This document shows positions 42,437-47,697 of a stretch of DNA of 47,697 nt, in pieces. Under the pieces are notes generated by a model. That model was not told where the DNA came from. It ran no database searches and saw only the letters and a list, made by a program, of their open reading frames with translations. Location of the stretch: NCBI GenBank assembly GCA_020027965.1, contig JAHRHE010000021.1, positions 1 to 47,697 of the forward strand, read 5' to 3'. The translations under genes were made by a program, and so were the position numbers. Positions within the stretch are counted from its first letter, which is position 1; each line of letters starts with the position of its first letter. Source of the DNA: Nitrospirota bacterium (GTDB taxonomy: Bacteria > Nitrospirota > Nitrospiria > Nitrospirales > Nitrospiraceae).

Positions 42437-43798
42437 CTACGGGGTGACCACCGATCGCGGTTGTGGGCTCTTCGTCGAGTGGCCGGCATCCTGCGCCGGA
42501 CCGGACAATTCTTTTAGCAAGCGTTTGGCCTCTTCATCGGGGTTGCCTTTCACCAGGGCGATCGCTTTGGTCCGGTCCTGCGACACACCGAGACCTCGGG
42601 CGTAGATGCGCGCGAGCACGAGGCGAGGATGCGGCAACCCTTCCGACGCCGTGGTCCTGAAATAGGCCAGGATGCGGTCATCGTAGGGAGCCAGGAGCCC
42701 CTCAACTCCCTGCTCATAGAGCGTCTCGAGCTGCGCCTGGGACGGTTCGCTCAGCGCGTAGGCCTCTCGGATCAAGAGCGGAACGGCTTCCTGGATTCGG
42801 CCCTGCCGGAACAGGCTCGACCCCACGCCCTCCTCGGGGCCGTTCGGGCTGAGTTGAGGGAACTCTTTCCAGATCCCCTTGCGGTAGTCCTTGAACGCCT
42901 CCAGCGTGGCCCGGGATTCCTCCGGTGAGTGCTTCCCCTTCAGGAGTGCAAGCTGGCGGAGTTGCCCGAGGGCCTCCTTCGCCTGAGTCATCCCTTGTTC
43001 CGCCGCGCGGAACCACCACGTGATCGCGGCAGTCAGATTCCGTTCCACGCCGTGACCGGAACGGTAGGCGGTCCCGAGAAAGTATTGCGCGTTGGGAAGT
43101 CCAGCCTGGGCGGCGGCGAGGAGCTCCGTGGCCGAATCGGTCTCCTGATTAGCCAGTTTGAGCATGAGCCCAAGATGGTAGTGGGCATCGGCATAGTCCG
43201 GTTTGAGCCGCAGGGCCTCGCGATAGGCTTCAATGGCCCCTGGGATGTCGCTCATGGTGTACCGCACGGCCCCGAGGCTGTCGTGCGCCTGCACCAGCTC
43301 GGGTTGCAGGCGAATCGCCTCTTCGAGTTCGGCGCGCGCCGCCGCCCACTCGTGCTTCACCATGAGCGCGGTCGCCAAGCTCACGCGGGCCTGCGCCAGC
43401 TCCGGCTCCATGGAAAGCGCAGCGCGATATTCTTCGATCGCGCCATCCAGGTCGCCCTGATTGTACAGCGCCAGCCCCAGGCTGACGCGGGCGTGGATGA
43501 AGTGCGGCTGCAAGCGAAGCGCCTCACGCAGCTCCGTGACGGCGCCGGTCAGGTCGCCCGAGGCAAGCCGCGCCCGCCCGCGTTCATGAAAGGCCTCAGC
43601 CCGCGCCAGGTCCTCCTGCGCGGTCGATTGCGTTGATCGTGGAGAGTCCGGCTGGTCCTGCGCGATCGTCTTCTCCGGCTCAAGGCTCCCGCGGTCAGAC
43701 GGGATTTGGCCACCAGACAACGCGCAGGCATGCTGAAGACTGATTGAGAGACTTCCCAGGCTGATCAGCAGGACCACCAGTACCGGCGCGCTGTTCAT
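42437..43798 (-). CDS. Exported TPR/Sel1 repeat protein
   Basis: 453 residues: signal peptide (about 1-27, VLVVLLISLGSLSISLQHACA, possibly a lipoprotein Cys), a low-complexity linker, about five TPR motifs (about 66-230, for example YNQGDLDGAIEEYRAALSMEPE), a Sel1-like repeat (AQYFLGTAYRSGHGVERNLTAAITWWFRAAEQG), then more helical repeats and a second Sel1-like stretch (RIYARGLGVSQDRTKAIALV). A periplasmic protein-interaction scaffold. It is 69 bases upstream of the sigma-54 activator start and shares its transcript, so it may present a signal to the CHASE2 domain. Confidence 0.85.
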   Translation of the reverse strand: MNSAPVLVVLLISLGSLSISLQHACALSGGQIPSDRGSLEPEKTIAQDQPDSPRSTQSTAQEDLARAEAFHERGRARLASGDLTGAVTELREALRLQPHFIHARVSLGLALYNQGDLDGAIEEYRAALSMEPELAQARVSLATALMVKHEWAAARAELEEAIRLQPELVQAHDSLGAVRYTMSDIPGAIEAYREALRLKPDYADAHYHLGLMLKLANQETDSATELLAAAQAGLPNAQYFLGTAYRSGHGVERNLTAAITWWFRAAEQGMTQAKEALGQLRQLALLKGKHSPEESRATLEAFKDYRKGIWKEFPQLSPNGPEEGVGSSLFRQGRIQEAVPLLIREAYALSEPSQAQLETLYEQGVEGLLAPYDDRILAYFRTTASEGLPHPRLVLARIYARGLGVSQDRTKAIALVKGNPDEEAKRLLKELSGPAQDAGHSTKSPQPRSVVTP

Positions 43799-43842
43799 AC
43801 CGCCCCTGCCGTCTCCTCGGAATCGTGAATATTGCCATGGGC

Positions 43843-43851
43843 ATTATACCA
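43843..43851 (-). promoter_or_regulatory. Extended -10 promoter of the TPR/sigma-54 activator operon
   Basis: Minus strand TGGTATAAT (43851-43843): a perfect -10 hexamer with the TGn extension. No good -35 is seen, which extended -10 promoters can lack. The predicted start, about 43836, gives a leader of about 38 bases to the ATG at 43798, with a purine-rich AGGGGCGG before it. Confidence 0.6.
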
Positions 43852-43883
43852 CTGGTCGCCGATGGCCATGCCGGTGTGACCGA

Positions 43884-46208
43884 TTAGGCAAGCTCGCTCC
43901 CGTGCATCCGGGCGAACACGTCCCAATCGAACGGCTTGAGCGCGACCGCATGAAGCGGGATCGGCTCGATGGTCCCCGGATCGCGGTACGCCAACATGCA
44001 GCCGACGACCTGCTCAGGGTGCTCGACCAGTCTCCGGACAGCTTCGTAGGCGAGATGCTGCGCGATGGCCTTGTCTTCCGGAGTGGGTGGAGCGCCCCTG
44101 AGGGTATGGCCGAGAATGGTGGCTTTCGTCGCCACCGTGAGGGGATAGTGGGCGGGTCTGGTCTCCAGATGCGGCCACTGCGCGATTGTGCCGGCCACAT
44201 AGTCCACCAGGCCGTGGACGCCCCCCTCGCGGTGATGGCGGTGGGGAGTCCGTTCCGCCACCACGAACAAATGGCTCTTGTTCGGCACCCCCAACGTCCG
44301 CTTCAACGTGCCCAGGATGATCTCGTCGATGTACCCGTCGGGATCGGGGTGTTCGTTGACCAGCACGCCTTCGGCCCTCGCTTGGTAGGCGCAGGCCAGT
44401 GCGAGGTGGCCCGATCCTGCGCCCATCACCTCGACAAAAAAGACGCTCCCCATGGCCGCGCTCGTCGCTTTCAGCGACTCAATCGATTGATTCGCCAGGG
44501 CCACCGCCGAATGGAAGCCAAGCGACGTCGTGCCCGCGATATTGTTGTCAATCGTGCCGGGAATGCCGATGACCTGGACCCCGAACCGTTCGTAGATCGC
44601 ACGGGCGCCTCGCAGGCTGCCGTCGCCACCGAGGACCACCAGCGCGCCGTCGCGCATGAAGGGCTCGAGGTGCCGCATCGCGGCGAGCTGCACCTGCTCG
44701 TCCTTGAAATCTTCAAAGCGGCTGCTTCCGATGGGACTGCTCGCATGGCTGCTCATGCCTCGCGTATCCTGCTCGGTGACGCCCTCGATCCAGTTGTTCG
44801 CCAGCCCCAGGAATCCGTGACGGACGAAGTGCACGTCGAGGCCCAAGCGATTCCCCGTCACGCGCAGTTCCTTCAGCGCGGCGCCGGCGCCGGCAAAATC
44901 ACCGCCGGACACCAACGCGACGATCCGCTTCAGTTGCCGAGGCTTCAGCGTGACACGATCCCTCCGTTCCCGCTCCACCGTCACCCAAGCATCGCGAGCC
45001 GCCCGTTCCCGCTCGGAGAGCCCGATGGCCGTGGAATACCCGGACAACTGGCCGTGTTCGAACGCCAGGAGGACCACGTTGTCCTGCCCCTCTTTGTATT
45101 CTCCCAGTTCGGTGAACGCTTCGCGGAAGGGCCGAGCGTCGAGATAGATCATCAGCGCCCGCAGCAGCGAGCTGTGTGTGTACAAGCAGACGACTTTCCC
45201 CGGGTGAACTCGCCCCAACCGGTGGAGACCGTCCACGACGTCGACGTAGAGATCGAAGAAGGAGTGTCCGCCCGGATAGCTGTACAGGGGATGTTTCAGC
45301 AGTCGCTTGGCCGTCTTGACGTCGACCCCGAAGGCCTTGGCGGCTTCCTCGGCTTCGATCTTCTTCTCCAGACCCGTGACCCATCCGAAATCCTGGGATT
45401 CCAGGGTCGGCTCGATCGTCGGCCGTGCTGTCCCTCCATGGCTGGACTGGGTGGGAACCAGAGCGGCGACGACCCGTTCAAAGAGCTGGGTCGTATTCGG
45501 GCTCCGGCTCACGAGATGCACGAAGGTGCGCGGGTCGAGGTAGTTATGCAACTGCAGAAAGTCGAGTTGCTGGCCGACCACGCCGACCATCCTGGCCAGC
45601 GCGGCGCCGACGGCGTCGGCCTTCGGCACCCCTCGCTCGGGATCCAGCATATTGGCGAGACGGCGTCCGACTCGATACGTCCCGCTCTCCACGCGAGAGA
45701 TCCCATGACGCATCGTGAACAGCAGCGTCCGGTCGGCCAGGTCTCGGGGCAACAACCAGAACCGATCATCACCGAGATCCAGGACGATGCGCCCCTCCGC
45801 CAGTTGCGGCGTGAGATGCGTGCGCGGGACGATCGCCACCGGGCGGCGGTGGGTCGGCTTCTGGACCTTCCCGATCGGAGCCCGGAAGAGCGGCGAGAGC
45901 TCGCCTTCGGCGAGGAGCCGGTTCCAGGCGGCATACCACACCAGCTCGTCGCCTCCGCATCCGTCCTCGATCACGGCGCGCCGCGCCGCCCGGTAGCCCT
46001 CGGCGTCCGGAAACCCGGCCTGCGCGCGCTGGACCAGCGCGCGGATCCTGGCCATCGCGTCGTGCGCTCGCCTCGGGCGATCGGCCGAGGGCGGAGGCTG
46101 CGGCGGGAGCACGATCTCACTCCCCGCCGTGCGGCTGGCCAAGGCCTCTCCGTAGGCCAGCAGTCCTTCGATGGTCACGAAGTCGAGTTTGTCCAGGTCC
46201 GTTTCCAT
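43884..46208 (-). CDS. Histidine-phosphatase / phosphofructokinase-like fusion
   Basis: 774 residues from the ATG at 46208. The N-terminal half has a histidine-phosphatase pattern: MRHGISRVESGTY (about 167) and a second His in CLYTHSSLL (about 342), with TELGEYKEGQ between. The C-terminal half (about 430-774) is a PfkA-like domain: SGGDFAGAGAA, GSSRF, GGDGS (about 526) and PGTIDNN. Versus classical PfkA, the catalytic Asp of TID is kept, but TIDND is TIDNN, MGRxCGDL is MGAGSGHL (fructose-6-phosphate Arg lost) and ETRATVLGH is ATKATILGH (Arg to Lys). It may use another substrate or phosphoryl donor. Opposed kinase and phosphatase activities in one chain are suggestive of a switch; this is inference. 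Confidence 0.85.
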   Translation of the reverse strand: METDLDKLDFVTIEGLLAYGEALASRTAGSEIVLPPQPPPSADRPRRAHDAMARIRALVQRAQAGFPDAEGYRAARRAVIEDGCGGDELVWYAAWNRLLAEGELSPLFRAPIGKVQKPTHRRPVAIVPRTHLTPQLAEGRIVLDLGDDRFWLLPRDLADRTLLFTMRHGISRVESGTYRVGRRLANMLDPERGVPKADAVGAALARMVGVVGQQLDFLQLHNYLDPRTFVHLVSRSPNTTQLFERVVAALVPTQSSHGGTARPTIEPTLESQDFGWVTGLEKKIEAEEAAKAFGVDVKTAKRLLKHPLYSYPGGHSFFDLYVDVVDGLHRLGRVHPGKVVCLYTHSSLLRALMIYLDARPFREAFTELGEYKEGQDNVVLLAFEHGQLSGYSTAIGLSERERAARDAWVTVERERRDRVTLKPRQLKRIVALVSGGDFAGAGAALKELRVTGNRLGLDVHFVRHGFLGLANNWIEGVTEQDTRGMSSHASSPIGSSRFEDFKDEQVQLAAMRHLEPFMRDGALVVLGGDGSLRGARAIYERFGVQVIGIPGTIDNNIAGTTSLGFHSAVALANQSIESLKATSAAMGSVFFVEVMGAGSGHLALACAYQARAEGVLVNEHPDPDGYIDEIILGTLKRTLGVPNKSHLFVVAERTPHRHHREGGVHGLVDYVAGTIAQWPHLETRPAHYPLTVATKATILGHTLRGAPPTPEDKAIAQHLAYEAVRRLVEHPEQVVGCMLAYRDPGTIEPIPLHAVALKPFDWDVFARMHGSELA

Positions 46209-46523
46209 GCTGCTCTGGTTCTCTTCTCCTAGCTCAAGAAATGTCCCCCTGCTCCTCACCACGCATACGCCGAATCCCTCCAGAAATCAACCAGGAGGGC
46301 GTGGGAGAAGAGCCTGGATTTCCACCAGACGCGCACGTGAAGTCTCACTCGCGGAGTGGTCCGCCTCATGTCTATGCCAGATATCCCTGAGGGCCGACAG
46401 GTGGGACTTGGCTGAGCGTGAAGGTGGGGTATTCTGTGGCTATCACGACATAAGTGTCGGATCTCCACTCGAGGAACGTACGGGACCCTTGAGAACCCGC
46501 AGAATCATTGAACTATCACACCC

Positions 46524-46543
46524 CTAATAATACCTAATAATAC
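46524..46543. repeat. Tandem exact 10-base repeat next to a promoter
   Basis: CTAATAATAC occurs twice in direct succession (46524-46533, 46534-46543), ending 3 bases before the -35 of the promoter of the iron-sulfur carrier gene. The AT-rich composition stands out. It could be an UP-type element or a tandem protein site. Confidence 0.55.
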
Positions 46544-46546
46544 GGC

Positions 46547-46575
46547 TTGACTACGGTGCCCTTTGCGCGTACTGT
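46547..46575 (+). promoter_or_regulatory. Promoter upstream of the A-type iron-sulfur carrier
   Basis: TTGACT (46547-46552), 17-base spacer, TACTGT (46570-46575). The predicted start, about 46582, leaves a leader of about 230 bases before the ATG at 46815, long enough to hold regulation, but no riboswitch fold is recognised. Confidence 0.45.
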
Positions 46576-46814
46576 GTGGCTATGACGTGTTGAGCTCCGT
46601 TGACTGTCCTAATCCCTCGCGCTCCCTGATTCGTTCCTGCGCGACTGATTCCTCGGTCTCCGCCGCTTCCTGCGCCAGACTCTCGTACAAAGCGCTTGTA
46701 TTGCCCTTTTATGACCGGAGGCGACTGCCGCTTCTGGCTTGGAGAGGTGCCTCTAGACGCGAGTCGGTTGAGGCGTGTAGCGCACTCCAGTAAATCCGTA
46801 CAGGGGGAGTTGTC

Positions 46815-47135
46815 ATGATTACAATGACGGCGACGGCGGAAGAGAAGATTCGGGAACTCATGCAGGAGGAGCAGGACACGATTGGTCTGCGAGTGTACGT
46901 GAAAGGCGGCGGCTGCCATGGCTACCAATACGGGATGTCGTTTGAATCCAAGATGAGCGATGACGACACGGTGATCGAGAAGGGTGATGTGAAAGTGATC
47001 GTGGATTCGCAAAGCGCCCCGTTGCTGAGCGGCACCGAGGTCGATTACGTGGACAGTCTGCAGGGATCCGGCTTTGCGATTAAGAACCCACAAGCGAAGA
47101 CGACCTGCGGGTGCGGCAGTTCATTCACCGTCTAA
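46815..47135 (+). CDS. A-type iron-sulfur carrier protein (IscA/ErpA/HesB family)
   Basis: 106 residues, ribosome site AGGGGGAG 5 bases before the ATG. The three family cysteines are present: Cys34 in GGGCHGYQYG and Cys98/Cys100 in TTCGCGSSF. It carries or delivers iron-sulfur clusters to apo-enzymes. The most likely client is the ferredoxin-dependent 2-oxoacid oxidoreductase encoded just downstream, which needs several [4Fe-4S] clusters. ErpA and IscA cannot be told apart from sequence alone here. Confidence 0.93.
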   Translation: MITMTATAEEKIRELMQEEQDTIGLRVYVKGGGCHGYQYGMSFESKMSDDDTVIEKGDVKVIVDSQSAPLLSGTEVDYVDSLQGSGFAIKNPQAKTTCGCGSSFTV

Positions 47136-47166
47136 CTGCATCGTGCCCTGACTTCAGGAGGGAGAG

Positions 47167-47265
47167 ATGAACTTGTTACGCCACATGGCACCAGAGCTCT
47201 TGCTGGGACTATTTCTAGTATTCATGTCAGGAGCGGCTGTAGTGACATTCGTTATGTCTCGATAA
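47167..47265 (+). CDS. 32-residue membrane peptide
   Basis: Reads MNLLRHMAPELLLGLFLVFM then SGAAVVTFVMSR and stop. The ATG at 47167 has a near-perfect ribosome site, AGGAGGGAG ending 1-2 bases before it, and the peptide is one hydrophobic helix with a basic N-end and a C-terminal Arg. It lies 31 bases after the iron-sulfur carrier and before the oxidoreductase. Likely a genuine small membrane protein; function unknown. Confidence 0.65.
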   Translation: MNLLRHMAPELLLGLFLVFMSGAAVVTFVMSR

Positions 47266-47394
47266 GAGCACGACAATGACGGAGCGGACCTTATGCCCAT
47301 CGCGTGACGCCCTGCATTGTGAAACTCACGCTGGTGGGGGGACGTCGGGTCTGGCCGATCGTCCAGCTGTCAATGGGATTCGGGTGGTTGGTTC

Positions 47395-47511
47395 ATGAGA
47401 TTAGTTAAAAGGATGGAACGAAAGAACAATGGTGATCCCGTGAACATCATGTCTGCAGGAATCGCCGTGTCAGAGCAACGGCATACTAGTGAAACGCATC
47501 TCGGACATTAA
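47395..47511 (+). CDS. Possible 38-residue peptide before the oxidoreductase gene
   Basis: An open frame from the ATG at 47395 (a second ATG at 47413) to a TAA at 47509-47511, just before the ribosome site of the next gene. Polar and basic (MRLVKRMERKNNGDPVN...). The ribosome site is weak, so support is mainly position. It may be no gene at all. Confidence 0.25.
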   Translation: MRLVKRMERKNNGDPVNIMSAGIAVSEQRHTSETHLGH

Positions 47512-47525
47512 AGGAGGCTGGGTCG

Positions 47526-47697
47526 ATGGAAACCACATCAGTCATCGGGACCAAAAATAACAAAGGTCAAGTCTACACAGACCCACGCGTGATGATGAAC
47601 GAGGCTCCTCGCACGCCGTCGTTCTTTACCGGTAGCGAAGTCATCAAGGAAGCCGTCAAGCGCGCCAATGTAGACGTCATGATTGCCTATCCCATTA
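47526..47697 (+). CDS. 2-oxoacid:ferredoxin oxidoreductase alpha subunit, N-terminal part
   Basis: The first 57 residues of a gene that runs off the window. AGGAGG lies upstream of the ATG at 47526. After a polar leader comes TPSFFTGSEVIKEAVKRANVDVMIAYPI, which matches the start of the pyruvate/2-oxoglutarate:ferredoxin oxidoreductase alpha subunit (G-x-E-A-x-x-x-A... YPITP). In Nitrospira these enzymes serve the reductive TCA cycle. Whether it is the pyruvate or the oxoglutarate enzyme cannot be decided from this fragment. Confidence 0.8.
   Translation, partial: METTSVIGTKNNKGQVYTDPRVMMNEAPRTPSFFTGSEVIKEAVKRANVDVMIAYPI

Larger units (their letters stand above)
46209..46814. other. 606-base divergent intergenic stretch
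   Basis: Between the phosphofructokinase fusion (leftward) and the iron-sulfur carrier (rightward). No gene supported: frames here lack ribosome sites. It holds a tandem 10-base repeat (46524-46543) and a promoter pointing right (46547-46575). I looked for tRNA-like folds and saw none. Confidence 0.5.

Noticed and set aside
43902-46232. 776-residue open frame on the plus strand
   Set aside because: It is the antisense of the phosphatase-phosphofructokinase fusion, which has clear family motifs; the plus product is His/Arg/Pro-rich without any domain.
46260-46800. tRNA or riboswitch in the long leader before the iron-sulfur carrier
   Set aside because: No cloverleaf, no acceptor/T-arm pairing and no known riboswitch core seen by eye.
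46551-47093. 180-residue minus-strand frame over the iron-sulfur carrier
   Set aside because: The plus-strand gene has all three family cysteines and a good ribosome site; the minus frame has neither.

Overview
The window looks like a chromosomal segment of a GC-rich member of the Nitrospirota, most likely Nitrospira or a close relative. The reasons are the lysine/arginine cluster (argD-argF-argG-argH, a small lipoprotein, a radical SAM gene, lysA-dapF-dapA-dapB) and the right-edge start of a 2-oxoacid:ferredoxin oxidoreductase alpha subunit. The taxon comes from remembered gene order and sequence style, not from a search.

Layout. (1) 1-7453, minus: a giant secreted Kelch/TIG/NHL/YD-repeat protein, cut by the window edge and broken by a one-base frameshift near 785. 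(2) 8067-8300: a small membrane protein. (3) 8379-20308, minus: a long biosynthetic run transcribed argD > argF > argG > argH > [repeat array] > lipoprotein > B12/radical SAM protein > lysA > dapF > dapA > dapB, making arginine, diaminopimelate and lysine. (4) 20393-22824: a zinc-ribbon DUF2628 protein, an unknown protein, and a second, larger repeat array. (5) 22825-23445: phosphoglycerate mutase. (6) 23607-32878: a lower-GC defence island with a nuclease-like protein, a type I restriction-modification operon in the order hsdR-hsdS-DUF4268-hsdM, and an AbiE-like toxin-antitoxin pair behind a perfect palindromic operator. HsdM has lost the segment that carries its catalytic NPPF motif. (7) 32905-35209: small unknown proteins, an outer-membrane barrel and a monohaem cytochrome. 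(8) 35187-43798, minus: a class GN sortase, its single VIT/vWA substrate and an OmpA-family protein behind a near-consensus sigma-54 promoter, then a CHASE2-type sigma-54 activator and a TPR lipoprotein/periplasmic protein. (9) 43884-46208, minus: a histidine-phosphatase/phosphofructokinase fusion. (10) 46815 to the end: an A-type iron-sulfur carrier, a 32-residue membrane peptide, and the start of the oxidoreductase alpha subunit.

The two most interesting items are these. First, a sigma-54-controlled sortase surface-display locus in which sensor, promoter and substrate sit together. Second, an unfamiliar GC-rich repeat family present as two arrays in opposite orientation (14776-15290 and 21989-22689), with a shared 17-19 base core and long hairpins. 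A separate REP-like palindrome family occurs three times (9198, 22699, 39422).
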